Assembly (NCBI RefSeq): GCF_028640845.1
Contig: NC_080540.1
Coordinates: 283,296,524-283,360,523, forward strand
Direction: 5' to 3'
Origin: Ahaetulla prasina
Lineage: Eukaryota > Chordata > Lepidosauria > Squamata > Colubridae
Length of the DNA: 64,000 nucleotides
Shown: piece after piece, positions 52,617 through 63,103 of the stretch
Layout of the letters: each line of letters opens with the position of its first letter
Position numbering within the stretch: the first letter of the stretch is position 1
Made by a program: the position numbers and the translations under genes
Notes under the pieces: generated by a model
Seen by the model: only the letters and a program-made list of their open reading frames with translations
What the model was told of the DNA's origin: nothing
The model's database searches: none

Positions 52617-55600
52617 TCAATCCAGTCCCGCTTGAATAAATAAGTGCGTTTTCAGCTCACGGCGGAAGGTCCGAAGATCAGGCACTTGACGTAAACCAGG
52701 GGGAAGTTCATTCCAGAGCGTAGGAGCTCCAACAGAGAAGGCCCTTCCCCTGGGGGCCGCCAGCCGGCATTGCTTGGCGGACGGCACCCTGAGAAGGCCC
52801 TCTCTGTGTGAGCGTACGGGTCGGTGGGAGGCAAAAGGTAACAGCAGGCGGTCCCGTAAGTACCCGGGTCCTAAGCCATGGAGCACTTTAAAGGTGGTAA
52901 CCAAAATCTTGAAGCGCACCCGAAAGACAACAGGCAGCCAGTGCAAGCTGCGCAGGATTGGTGTTACATGGGAGCAACGAGTCGCTCCCACTATTACTCG
53001 CGCAGCTGCATTCTGAACTAGCTGCAGCCTCCGGGTGCACTTCAAGGGCAGCCCCATGTAGAGAGCATTGCAATAGTCCAAGCGGGAAGTGACAAGGGCA
53101 TGAGTGACCGTGCATAAGGCATCCCAGTCAAGAAAGGGGCGCAACTGGCGCACCAAGCGTACTTGGTGGAAGGCCCTCCTGGAGACGGCCGCCAAATGAT
53201 CGTCAAACGACAGCCGCCCATCCAGGAGGACACCCAAGTTGCGCACCCTCTCCGTTGGGGCCAATAACTCGCCCCCCACAGCCAGCTGCGGCTGCAGCTG
53301 ACTGTACCGGGGTGCCGGCATCCACAGCCACTCCGTCTTGGAGGGATTGAGCTTGAGTCTGTTTCTCCCCATCCAGACCCGTACGGCCTCCAGGCACCGG
53401 GACAGCACTTCGACAGCTTCATTGGGGTGGTCCGGGGTGGAAAAGTACAGCTGAGTATCATCAGCGTACAGATGATAACTCACCCCGAAACCACTGATGA
53501 CCTCACCCAGCGGCTTCATGTAGATGTTGAACAGAAGGGGCGAGAGAATCGACCCCTGAGGCACCCCACAAGTAAGGTGCCTCGCGGTCGACCTCTGCCC
53601 CCCTGTCAACACCGTCTGCGACCGGTCGGAGAGATAGGAGGAGAACCACCGATAAACGGTGCCTCCAACTCCCAACCCCTCCAACCGGCGCAGCAAGATA
53701 CCATGGTCGATGGTATCAAAAGCCGCTGAGAGATCTAATAGGACCAGAGCAGAGGAACAACCCCTATCCCTGGCCCTCCAAAGGTCATCCACCAACGCGA
53801 CCAAAGCTGTCTCCGTACTGTGACCGGTCCGGAAGCCGGACTGGAACGGGTCTAGATAGACAGCTTCATCCAGGTACTGGGGAAGCTGCCATGCAACCAC
53901 ACTCTCTACAACCTTCGCCACAAAGCGAAGGTTGGAGACTGGACGATAATTACCCAAAATAGCTGGGTCCAGGGAAGGCTTCTTGAGGAGGGGTCTCACC
54001 ACCGCTTCTTTCAAGGCAGCGGGGAAAACCCCTTCCAACAATGAAGCATTTATAATGCCCTGGAGCCAGCCTCGTGTCACATCCTGAGTAGCCAGCACCA
54101 GCCAGGAAGGACACGGGTCCAGTAAACACGTGGTCGCATGTAGCCTCCCCAGTAGCCTGTCCACGTCCTCGGGAGCCACAGTCTCAAACTCATCCCAAAT
54201 AACCTCAACAAGACGTGTCTCTGCCATCCCACTTGGATCATCGCAATTTTGGTCTAAACTATCCCGAAGCTGAACGATTTTATCGTATAGATAACCATTA
54301 AACTCCTCGGCACGTCCCTGTAGGGGGTCATCCCGCCCCCCCTGTTGAAGGAGGGAGCGAGTCACCCGAAACAGGGCGGCCGGGCGGTTATCTGCCGATG
54401 CAATGAGGGTGGAAACGTAGGAACGTTTCGCCTCCCTCATTGCCACTAGGTAGGTCTTAGTAAAAGAACTCACTAGTGTCCGATCAGCCTCGGAACGGCT
54501 AGACCTCCAGGTACTCTCTAGGCGTCTTCTCCGGCGTTTCATCTCCCTCAGCTCCTCAGAGAACCAGGGAGCCAAGTGAGATCTACGCCGGGTCAGAGGC
54601 CGCAAAGGCACAACACGGTCCAAAGCCCCAGCCGCGGCCCGCTCCCAGGCCGCAACTAGTTCTTCAGTCGTGCCGTGGGCCAGATCCTCAGGAAATGGCC
54701 CAAGCTCCGTCCGGAACCTCTCAGGGTCCATCAGGCGCCTGGGACGGAACCAACGCATTGGCTCCGTCTCCCTGCAGTGGTGAGTAGCGGTCCGAAAGTC
54801 CAGGCGAAGGAGAAAATGATCCGACCATGACACTGGTTCCGTCACTAAATCTCCTAATACCAGGTCATTAATCTACTGTCCAGAGATAAAAATCAAATCT
54901 AGTGTGCCTCCCCCCATGTGTGTAGGGCCATCAATTACTTGAATCAGGTCCATAGCCGTCATGGAAGCCTGGAACTCCTGAGCTACTGTTGATGACAAGC
55001 CAGCCGATGGCAAGTTGAAATCCCCCATGACCAAAAGTCTGGGGGTCTCAACTGCCACCCCGGCAAGCACCTCCAGCAGCTCAGGCAGGGCTGTAGTCAC
55101 GCAGCAAGGAGCCAGGTACGTGATCAACAGACCCATCTGATTCCTATGGCCCCACTTCACAAGGAGGGATTCACAACCAGATATCTGAGGCACAGTGGAC
55201 TCCCTCGGCTCTAGACTTTCTTTAATCACAACCGCCACCCCCCCATCCCTACCTTGGGCCCTCGGCTAATGAAATGCACGGAAACCCGGAGGGCACAGTT
55301 CAACCAGGGGAACACCCCCCTCTGTGCCCAACCAGGTCTCCGTAATGCCCGTAAAGTCCGCGGACTCCCTCTGTATAAGATCATAAATCAAGGGAGCCTT
55401 ATTTACCACGGACCGGGCATTGCATAGCATCAGCCGAAGACCCAAGCTCTGAGGAGCTTGGCCATCCGGGGAACGAGTAAGGACTGAGGGGCCGGAGCAC
55501 GTGATCGCCCTTAAACATCGAGCACGTGCTCCCAGAGAACGATACGACCCCTTGCCTCCGCCATATCTGCCTCTCCCACTTACCGTACAGATGGAATAAC

Positions 55601-55670
55601 ACTCTACGCTCTGAACATCCCCCTCCCCCCCTGACTTCGGACCCGATGAAATAAAGCCGTGAGCACGCAT
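52617..55670 (-). CDS. L2 ORF2: endonuclease-reverse transcriptase, two UAG stops
   Basis: A single frame of 1,017 codons, interrupted only by UAG at 55266-55268 and 54873-54875; the older copy has CAG and TGG there. Domains: APE-type endonuclease ([38 protein letters not shown]); then reverse transcriptase with LLDLSAAFDTIDHGILL, CGVPQGSILSPLLFN and the catalytic YADD (codons 735-738, 53457-53468); then the L2 C-terminal domain (LHWLPVVFRVRFK, WNELPPGLRQ, ELKTHLF). It nicks target DNA and copies its own RNA into the site. 742 codons are uninterrupted from 54845. The true start is unclear because the upstream DNA is C-rich. Confidence 0.93.
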
Positions 55671-55724
55671 TGGGACTGGACATACCCTCCCCCCCTCCCC
55701 GGTGGGTTTTCCCCCCCACCCCTC

Positions 55725-56042
55725 TCAACCCTCCCCCCCTCCCCCCTTAAAATCCCCATTAAAACTCCCCTTAAAAAATCTATTAAAACAATTAGTTAAA
55801 AATCCCCTAAGTCTCCTAGATTTAGCATGCCAACTCTCGGGGTTCCAAAACCCGTCCTCAAGGTGGGCCCTCGATAGTGTGGAGGGCCAAACCTGCGAGA
55901 GAGGGGAATCTCGCAGGGCAAGAAGGTCCGCAGTTGAAAATCTTCGCATAACAAAGAGTACGGTAAGCAGCCCGTCAAAGCCGGTCAAGGTGTCAACCAC
56001 AGCAGAACGGGCTCTCAGGCTGGCAGGACGGACCGCGGACAT
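55725..56042 (-). CDS. Short L2 upstream reading frame
   Basis: A 105-residue frame starting MSAVRPASLRARSAVVDTL, containing DSPLSQVWPSTLSRAHLEDG and ending in a Gly-rich stretch. The middle part is also present in the older L2 copy near 45060-44930, ending at the same motif (NPESWHAKSRRLRG). It could be a small ORF1 or part of an N-terminal extension of ORF2. The C-rich run at 55680-55745 may have shifted the frame. Confidence 0.45.
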   Translation of the reverse strand: MSAVRPASLRARSAVVDTLTGFDGLLTVLFVMRRFSTADLLALRDSPLSQVWPSTLSRAHLEDGFWNPESWHAKSRRLRGFLTNCFNRFFKGSFNGDFKGGGGEG

Positions 56043-56127
56043 CTAGGGCTCCATGGGGCCGCTACTCCACCTCCAAGCCCAAGCGGCCACCACTCGTCCT
56101 AGGTCCAGATGACACCAGATCAAATCT

Positions 56128-56166
56128 TAGTCTTAGTCTTGGTCTTAATCTTAGTCTTAGTCTTAG
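56128..56166 (+). repeat. (CTTAGT)n short tandem
   Basis: About six units with variants (cttggt, cttaat) within the L2 5' region. Confidence 0.9.
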
Positions 56167-56349
56167 TGAGGGCCACGATCATCCAGGACAAGCCCATCAG
56201 ATGATAAGGCCATCGCGTCGCCGACAGCCAGGATTCCCAGCCATCGCTGACGCCGCCACCATGGGCCATCCTAGGCCAAGCTGCTGAGGGTCCGAATGAG
56301 GGCCAACATCACCTCCAGCTCCAACTCCCTTTCAAGGGATTGGGCCCTC

Positions 56350-56640
56350 CAGATTTTTTTTTTTTTTTTTTTTGTTTTTTGTTTACATTTATACCCCGCC
56401 CTTCTCCGAAGACTCAGGGCGGCTTACAGTGTATAAGGCAATAGTCTCATTCTATTTGTATATTTTTACAAAGTCAACTTATTGCCCCCCCAACAATCTG
56501 GGTCCTCATTTTACCTACCTTATAAAGGATGGAAGGCTGAGTCAACCTTGGGCCGGGCTCGAACCTGCAGTAATTGCAGGCTACTGTGTTCTTAATAACA
56601 GGCTTTACCAGCGTGAGCTAAAACCGGCCCTTGACTCTTC
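56350..56640 (-). mobile_element. L2-tailed tRNA SINE inserted in the L2 5' region
   Basis: Poly-T, 'acatttataccccgcccttc', 'tgggtcctcattttacctac' and 'ctcgaacctgcagtaattgc', i.e. the reverse of the family at 24390. Flanks carry gggccctc at 56342-56349 and 56641-56648, a possible duplication. Confidence 0.85.
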
Positions 56641-56924
56641 GGGCCCTCTGCCTCTCATACGTCCGACCCTCTGCCTCTCCAGCGTTGATGGACAAAAACT
56701 CAGTCCCTTGAGGAGGCCGCTGCCGCCGCCGCCACCAAACCCGGAAGTCACACAGCGACCGCCACGGCCAGCGCCCCAGCACAAGGGCCCAAGGAAACGC
56801 TGATGCCTGCCACTCATCCCAGACCTCGCCAGCACAGATGGTAAAAAGCGCTGGTGGTAAAAAGGCTCCAGCGTTGAAACTCGAAGGCTCTCAGATGGCA
56901 AGAGGCTCCCAGCCCCCAGAAGAA

Positions 56925-56950
56925 GCCGCCGCCGCCGCCGCCGCCGCCAC
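56925..56950 (+). repeat. (GCC)n at the L2 5' end
   Basis: Eight to nine GCC units; a shorter one lies near 56712-56735. Confidence 0.93.
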
Positions 56951-56954
56951 AAAC

Positions 56955-57236
56955 CCGTTCTCAACTTATGACCATAACTTAGCCCAACATTTTTGTTGTT
57001 AGACGAGACACTTGTTAAGTGAGTTTTGCCCCCTTTTATGACCTTTCTCGCCACTGTTGCTAAGTGAATCACTGAAGTTGTTAAGTTAGTAATCCAGTTG
57101 TTAAGTGAGACTGGCTTCTCCAATGACTTTGCTTGCAAAAGGTGATCACATGACCCTGGGACACTGCATCCTTCATCAATATGAATCAATTGTTAAGCAT
57201 TTTGACCATGGGGATCTTGCGATGGTCGCAAGAAGA
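56955..57236. mobile_element. Mariner-like MITE, partial
   Basis: 'gttctcaacttatgaccata', 'gtgagttttgccccctttta', 'ggtgatcacatgaccctggg' and 'catggggatcttgcgatggt' follow the family order; both extreme ends are missing. Confidence 0.7.
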
Positions 57237-57376
57237 GGTGGGATTCAGCCGGTTCCATTCGGTTTGGGTGAACCAGTAGCAGCGATCGCTACAGCCAGCA
57301 GCTTTGCTGGCAGAGGAACTCTGGGAGTTGAAGTCCACAAGTCATAAAAGAGCCAAGTTTGCAGACCCCTGCCATA
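57236..57376. mobile_element. Two hAT MITE halves joined
   Basis: Left half of a 'ggtgggattcagccggttcc' type element runs into the right half of family A ('tctgggagttgaagtccaca' to 'cagacccctg'). Confidence 0.65.
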
Positions 57377-58483
57377 GGCAAAAGGCTTAGACCTGGTCTT
57401 TAACTCAATGCTGTTGACTTTCACTTCCTAAATTTTTAACACATGAACAATGATGACAACAACACAAAAGCATCCATGTAGACAATGGGGAAAGATAATC
57501 TGTGCCCCAAGCACTTTTGGGATTGTCTGGGGGTGGGTGAATGGGGAAATATGTGCACAGAAGTGCCTCTGCCTGATCTTACATGCGGCAAGGGAAGGGG
57601 AGCTTAATAGTCAGTTAATCTTCTCTCAAGGCAAGCTTAAAACACGAAGCTTAGAAGCAGGTGGTAACCACAAGAGCAAAAGATACGTATTTAATTAAAC
57701 GTATAGGCTGCCCATCTCACCTGTAGATGCCTCTAGGTGGCTTACAATCATTTTAAAAAAAAACCCAACACAAAACATTTTATAAGACCTTCTCCTTTCA
57801 TCCCCCCCACCCAAAAAAAATTGTGTATCAAGGCCGGCCTATACTACGGACAGCTGCCACAGAATGTATTTTAGTATATTATCAATTCTGTACAGCTTTC
57901 ATCTTTATAGGAAAATTTGATATGCACGAATCGGAGTTAATTATTCTACATTGTTGCTTTTTTTTAAAAGGCAAAGATTGGGTTTCCACAGCAACTCTTC
58001 AGGCACCAAGGTTTGATTAAAATTGTTAATGAAGAGCTCGGCTAGCTCGTAGCAGCTTTCACTTCATTAGAGGGAGTCCTTGGCTTTCGTGTTTTTAAAC
58101 CCTGGAAATGCAAAAAAAGGAGAAGAGAAAGGATTTCTTCTGCCCCTCCCCCCCCCCAAAAAAAACATGCCATAAAAGAAGAAACAGAAAGTAGCTCTGT
58201 TGCTTGGAGGACCGGTTAGGTTTTCTCATTCAGCTTTAGGAGAGCCAAGATGGACATGAACTTTCCATTCAAAGGCAATGAAGAAATAAACAGAACCCAC
58301 CGAGCAAGTTCTACTGGAAAAAAAAAATAAGCGAGAGAGATCAGCAGCAGGGGAAACCAAGTGTCTGGGATAGAAAGCAACCTGCGAGGAGGATGGACAT
58401 GACATTTCCCAATCTCAAGAATTTAACACATCTTTGTTGCTATTTTTCTTATTTCTTAATCTAGCAGCGCGGATAAACAGAAA
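57377..58483. other. No recognised gene
   Basis: Bases 57705-57760 ('aggctgcccatctcacctg', 'aggtggcttacaat') resemble an old L2 3' end, minus strand. A C run and A run lie near 58150. The rest is unassigned. Confidence 0.4.
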
Positions 58484-58558
58484 AAACTGACTTGGAAGGG
58501 ACCTTGAAGGGCTTCTAGTCTAACCACCACCACCCCACTCAAGCAGGAAACACTATAC
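58484..58558 (-). mobile_element. CR1 3' end fragment
   Basis: 'gacttggaagggaccttgaa' and 'ggcttctagtctaaccacc' are the CR1 3' UTR in reverse. Confidence 0.75.
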
Positions 58559-58561
58559 CAG

Positions 58562-59353
58562 GGGTGTCAAACTCGATTTTATTGAGGGCCGGATAAGCGT
58601 TTGACCTGAGGGGGGGGAGAGGCATGGCATCACTTGTGTCAGGGGCTGTCGTGTCCCACTCCTCCGCTGACGGCCGGGTCAGGGAAATCCGAATCAGGCG
58701 TGCCTCTGCAGCTCTGCCAAAGTCCTAGCAAAGTTCTCAAGGCAGGCAGGAGACCAGAAAGTGACTTCAGCAAGATATGTTTAGACTTTGCCTGACTCAG
58801 AGACTGCCAGAAAGCAGATCCTTTATATAGGCCATGGGGTGTGGCTCCATGACTCAGCACTTATCCCGGCCTGCCCCTCCCTTCCTTCTGTTGACGCCGC
58901 TTATCAATTCTCCTGAAGCGAGGGTCACTCCAGTCTGCAGCTGTTGGTAATTGACCTTCCTCAGGCTCACATGCTGTGCGGGAGGGGGAGGGGTCTAGTT
59001 GCTCCGTGGGCCTGGGCATGGAGCCAGGGCTGGGGCCGAGAGGCATGCTAGGACATTCCTCAGCGTTCGGAAGCAGATAAGAAGGCCCAGGCTGCGGGGA
59101 AAGCGGACGGTGGCCCAAGCACTCTGCCAGCAAAAACGGGCTCCCGAGCTCTGTTTTTGGCTGCGATGGCCTCCTGCAACCCTCTCCTAGTGAAAACAGA
59201 GCTCGGGAGGGCCACACGCCTCCCAACCTCTGTTTTTACTGGCAGAGGCACCGCGGGCCGGTCCTTCACTATTTCCAGGGTGGCTTTACGGGCCAGATCT
59301 AAGCACCCCTCAGGCCGGATCCAGCCCCCAGGCCTTGAGTTTGACACCCCTGC
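58562..59353. mobile_element. hAT MITE family B interrupted by LTR-type DNA
   Basis: Ends caggggtgtcaaactcgat and gagtttgacacccctg, with family body at 59096-59350. The left flank is cactatac; the right flank does not match clearly. The body is broken at about 58646-59095. Confidence 0.8.
58646..59095 (-). mobile_element. LTR-retroelement end (coding tail plus promoter-like region)
   Basis: On the minus strand, a Pro/Ser/Glu-rich frame (59095 to 58861; PSMPLGPSPGSMPRPTEQLD, ending SDPRFRRIDKRRQQKEGRGR) stops. It is followed by 'ggcctatataaaggatctgc' (TATA box) and a region ending 'gtgggacacgaca'. It could be a solo LTR whose U3 happens to be open, or a truncated 3' end of an element. No clean target duplication. 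Similar text lies at 600-990. Confidence 0.5.
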
Positions 59354-59406
59354 CCCTACCATTTCAGACCTGGGCATACCTTTTTTTAGAAAGCCAAGGA
59401 CCACAG

Positions 59407-59490
59407 TGGTGTCAGGCCCCAAGAATTGACATGTGGAGTTACTTCTGAGCAATGGATACTTTACAAACTAAAGCAATTATTTGCAATCAG
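59407..59490. mobile_element. LTR-like fragment, second copy
   Basis: 'tgtcaggccccaagaattga' and 'ggagttacttctgagcaatg' match 52183-52230. Confidence 0.4.
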
Positions 59491-59497
59491 TATAGAG

Positions 59498-59637
59498 CAG
59501 GGATCTCCAAACTTGGCAACCTTAAGACTTGTGGACCTCAACTCCCAAAATTCCTCAGCCAGCCATGCTGGGTGGAGAATTCTGGGAGTTGAAGTCCACT
59601 AGTCTTAAAGTTGCCAATTTTGGAGACACCACCCCTC
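59498..59637. mobile_element. hAT MITE family A, right end mutated
   Basis: Starts cagggatctccaaacttgg; right arm 'gttgaagtccactagtctta' then 'ttggagacaccacccctcc'. Left flank gtatagag has the central TA, but the right flank cannot be matched confidently. Confidence 0.75.
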
Positions 59638-59655
59638 CCCATAGATATACTAGGG

Positions 59656-59790
59656 CAGGAGTCTCCAACCTTGGCAACTTTAAGACTTGTGGACTTCAAC
59701 TCCCAGAGTTCCTCAGCCAGCTTCACTGGCTGAGGAACTCTGGGAGTTGAAGTCCACAAGTCTTAAAGTTGCCAAGGTTGGAGACCCCTG
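59656..59790. mobile_element. hAT MITE family A, nearly perfect palindrome
   Basis: Ends caggagtctccaaccttgg and aaggttggagacccctg with a loop of only a few bases around 'cagccagcttcactggctga'. A perfect duplication, tactaggg, lies at 59648-59655 and 59791-59798. Confidence 0.93.
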
Positions 59791-59883
59791 TACTAGGGAA
59801 TAGTTAGGGAGGTGCCTTCTTAGCTCTCTTCCCTCCACCTAAATTTTCCAAGCTTTACTGCCTTGTCGCCCTCCCTCCCTTTG

Positions 59884-60165
59884 TTCCTCCTCCTTTTTTT
59901 TTTTTTTTTTTTTTACATTTATACCCCGCCCTTCTCCGAAGACTCAGGGCAGCTTACAGTGTATAAGGCAATAGTCTCATTCTATTTGTATATTTTTACA
60001 AAGTCAACTTATTGCCCCCCCAACAATCTGGGTCCTCATTTTACCTACCTTATAAAGGATGGAAGGCTGAGTCAACCTCGGGCCGGGCTTGAACCTGCAG
60101 TAATTGCAGGCTTTGTGTTCTTAATAACAGGCCTTACCAGCCTGAGCTATCCGGCCCCTGGAATC
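59884..60165 (-). mobile_element. L2-tailed tRNA SINE
   Basis: Poly-T (about 59895-59913), 'acatttataccccgcccttc', 'tgggtcctcattttacctac' and the head 'cctgagctatccggcccct'. Very similar to 56350-56640, so both are recent. Confidence 0.9.
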
Positions 60166-60239
60166 CAGACTACATTCCACCACAGCAGCAATGCAAAACA
60201 GTGGCACCAGAAGACATATATGGGTGGGGCTGGGCTTTC

Positions 60240-60330
60240 TCATTTATTCATTTATTTAAGAAAATGTATATGGCTGCCCAACTCACTCTCAGTGACTCCG
60301 GGCGGCTTGCAAAGATTAAAAACCCAATAT
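60240..60330 (-). mobile_element. Old L2 3' end
   Basis: 'tatatggctgcccaactcac' and 'tgactccgggcggcttgcaa' resemble a divergent L2 3' hairpin. Confidence 0.5.
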
Positions 60331-60690
60331 AGGTAATCTTCGACTTACAACCACAATTTATGTTGCTAAGAGAGGCATTTGTTAACTGAGTTTTGCCCCC
60401 TTTTACAACCTTTCTTGCTTTCTTGTTGATAGGTGAATCACTGCAGTTGTTGAGTTATGAACCTGGCTTCCCCGTTGACTTTGCTTGTCAGAAGGTCGCA
60501 AAAGCTGATCACATGACCCCGGGACTCTGCACCCGCCATAGATATGACTCGGTTGCCAAGTGTTTGAATTTTGATCATGTGACCATGGGCACATGACAAT
60601 GGTCATAAGTGTGAAAAAAGGTCATAAGTCACTTTTTTCAGTGCAGCTGTAACTTCGAACGGTCACTAAAGGTCACTAACAACAATCCAA
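60331..60690. mobile_element. Mariner-like MITE
   Basis: Left end 'aggtaatcttcgacttacaa' after 'tat'; 'gcaaaagctgatcacatgac', 'gtcataagtcacttttttca' and 'cttcgaacggtcactaa' follow. The right terminus is damaged. Confidence 0.75.
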
Positions 60691-60753
60691 AAGCCACTTG
60701 ATAGATGCCATCCAGACTGGGGTCCCCAGGCCCTTTGACAAAACCAGATCTTC

Positions 60754-61487
60754 TTTTTTTTAAAGGGCCTCTGGTGGCTCAACAGACTAACGCAGTCTGT
60801 TATTAACACAGCTGCTTGCAATTACTGCAAGTTCAAGTGCCACCAGGCCCAAGGCTGACTCAGCCTTCCATCCTTTATAAGGTAGGTAAAATGAGGACCC
60901 AGATTGTTGGGGGCAATAAAAGTTGACTTTGTATATAATATACAAATGGATGAGACTATTGCTTAACACAATGTAAGCCGCCCTGAGTCTTCGGAGAAGG
61001 GCGGGATATAAATTCAAATTAAAAAAAAAGTTTTTTATTTTGAACACATTAAAACACAAGACAAACATACAACATTTATATGCATATCACTGTTTCTTAT
61101 CAGCTATTCAAAGCGGTCCTTCCTTACTATTTATACATATTTTAATTCTATCTTATTCTACTTTTATATTATCTTCCTTTATTTCATCTACATTTCATCT
61201 ACATTCATCTACATTTTCTTTATTTCATCTACATACAGATGAAGTTTTCTAACCATTCATACCATCTACACCAGACCTTATAATATTCTGTATCCTCTTT
61301 TTCTTTGATTTCTTTTGTGAGTTTATCCATCTCTGTACATTCTATGATTTTCTTAATTAAATCTTAATTAAATTCCAACAGAAAACTATACAAATGATAC
61401 ACAATACTTAATACTACACATATTAACAGCAGCACGTATAGCTTACGTGCAAAATTGGAAGAAGGAGAACCCACCAACAGAAGAAGA
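60754..61487 (-). mobile_element. L1 insertion with 5' inversion and a SINE in its poly(A)
   Basis: A perfect 20-bp duplication, tttgacaaaaccagatcttc, lies at 60734-60753 and 61488-61507. Reading the minus strand, 61365-61025 is the L1 ORF2 end (KKIIECTEMDKLTKEIKEKE) and 3' UTR. The stretch 61380-61487 is L1 in the opposite sense: the plus strand reads LHILTAARIAYVQNWKKENP, which belongs just upstream in L1. This is the classic twin-priming structure. The SINE at 60764-61030 sits in the poly-T next to the left duplication. Confidence 0.85.
60764..61030 (+). mobile_element. L2-tailed tRNA SINE within an L1 poly(A) tail
   Basis: 'gcctctggtggctcaacaga', 'aaaatgaggacccagattgt', 'ccgccctgagtcttcggaga', A-rich end. 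Flanked by T runs of the host L1. Confidence 0.9.
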
Positions 61488-61544
61488 TTTGACAAAACCA
61501 GATCTTCATTTCCTTGCAAAAGAATGTCAAAGTGGCAGCCAGAC

Positions 61545-61680
61545 TTATATCAGTAGGGGTGATGCTGTTATAAGACAGCGAGGGAGGCACTACTGAGAAG
61601 GCCCTTCTTCTTGGTCCCATTAGACAGAGCTTTATAGAAAAGGGGGGCTTTAGCATTTCTTACTTCCCTGCTGTGGTTGG
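61545..61680 (-). mobile_element. Old L2 fragment
   Basis: The minus strand reads RRRAFSVVPPSLSYNS, similar to the 'RAFSVGAPTLWN' motif of L2 ORF2. Very short and diverged. Confidence 0.45.
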
Positions 61681-61882
61681 TCGGGTAGATGTGGTTGGCC
61701 AGGAAATTTCCTTCATTTCCTTCCAGTGTGGTAGGAAAATCTTTAGGGGAGTCTTGACTTTTTAAACCTACATGAATACTCAATCACTTTGATGCCTCCT
61801 CGCTTCAAAACATAGGGAATATAAATACATTCAGCAATAGTTGCAGGGGGGATCCAGTAGATTCCTAATAAGGGCTTTGGCC

Positions 61883-62196
61883 CAGTGGTGAAATCCAATT
61901 TTTTTTACTACCGGTTCTGTGGGCTTGGCTTGGTGGGCATGGCAGGGAAAGGATACTGCAAAATCACCATTCCCACCCCACTCCAGGGGAAGGATACTCC
62001 ATAATCTCCATTCCCACCCCACTCCAGGAGAAGGATATTGCATAATTTCCATTCCCACCCCACTCTGGGTTAGCCAGAGGTGGCATTTGCCAGTTCTCTG
62101 AACTACTCAAAATTTCCATTACCGGTTCTCCGAACTGCTCAAAATTTCCGCTACAGTTCTCCAGACCCTGTCAGAACCTGCTGGATTTCATCCCTG
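61883..62196. mobile_element. hAT-like MITE family D, intact
   Basis: Ends cagtggtgaaatccaattt and 'ctggatttcatccctg'. A perfect duplication, ctttggcc, lies at 61875-61882 and 62197-62204. It has three internal repeats of 'cattcccaccccactccagg'. Confidence 0.92.
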
Positions 62197-62204
62197 CTTT
62201 GGCC

Positions 62205-63048
62205 CTTTAATTCATCATTATTAATACAGATTTTCAACCAGCCTTTCTCAGCTTTTTAACCCTGGGGGACCCTCTGTAATAACTGTCGGTCTCTGAGAAA
62301 TCCCTGCATTAACATTATTAAGGTCTGAAGCTCAGGGTATGTCACCATGATCAGTATGTTGAATATACAATAACATAGTAATAATTAACAGGTAAAGAAT
62401 AGAATTTGCTTTCATTTATTCTGTTTATTTTGGCCAACTTCCTAGCCTATTCTTTTTGTGGCTTTTCTCTGCCCAACAAAGATTATCAACTATAATGTCA
62501 ATAGTGTGGGTGAGGAAAACAAGCCTTCCTTTTTTATAATTTCCTCCTTGATATTTTTTCTCCTTATCCAAGTAGGCCTACCTAAAAGCCTTATGGCAAA
62601 AGTTTGCTGCATAGCACACTAATGAGGAAAGGTATATGCAATTTTATTCCCTATTTACAACTAAAAAGAGCTTTTAAGCCACTCCCCTTTGAAAAAAAGC
62701 CAAAAATAAAGCAGGTAGTTATGCTTAGTTTACCTTTCTTGAAATTGGCATTTCTTTTCCTTTCATATGTTTTTAAAAATTCATAAAGAAAACCTAACAA
62801 ATCCAAGTTAAATAAACTGCCTTATCCAAAATGAGGTTTATTTTTCTAAAGGTAGAATTCTGGTAAGTAAATTTTAGAAATATTTTTTTATATATGCTTT
62901 TTATCTGAGCTCCAAACAGTACCGTGAAAAGAAAAATCCAGCTATTCTGCTTCCACTTTACTAAAAGAGAAGAAAAATCTTGGCAAAATTCTCAAGCGGT
63001 ACAGGATTCCTCATGTTTTTGCAACAGTAAAGCAAACTCAAAATCGGA
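62205..63048. other. No recognised gene
   Basis: AT-rich. The open frame at 62924-63379 is bridged by a GGAA microsatellite and shows no domain. Confidence 0.4.
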
Positions 63049-63103
63049 AGGAAGGAAGGAAGGAAGGAAGGAAGGAAGGAAGGAAGGAAGGAAGGAAGGA
63101 AGG
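63049..63103 (+). repeat. (GGAA)n microsatellite
   Basis: About 13 GGAA units. Confidence 0.97.

Larger units (their letters stand above)
52425..56952 (-). mobile_element. Near full-length L2 LINE
   Basis: The 3' end lies at a (TTTA)n run (52429-52455, the minus-strand TAAA tail) and the hairpin 'cttctcccgaaggactcagg'. ORF2 occupies 52617-55670. Upstream on the minus strand, a conserved reading block (55725-56042) and a GC-rich 5' region continue to (GCC)n at about 56927-56950. A SINE interrupts the 5' region at 56350-56640. This is the most complete autonomous element in the window. Confidence 0.92.

Noticed and set aside
52425..56952. CR1 or BovB assignment for the large LINE
   Set aside because: AFDTIDHGILLRR, the C-terminal LHWLPV/WNELPPGLR motifs and the 3' hairpin are L2-clade; CR1 copies elsewhere in the window are clearly different.
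56605..57189. Arg-rich 194-codon minus-strand frame
   Set aside because: Runs through (GCC)n, L2 5' DNA and a mariner MITE; no domain and no conservation expected.
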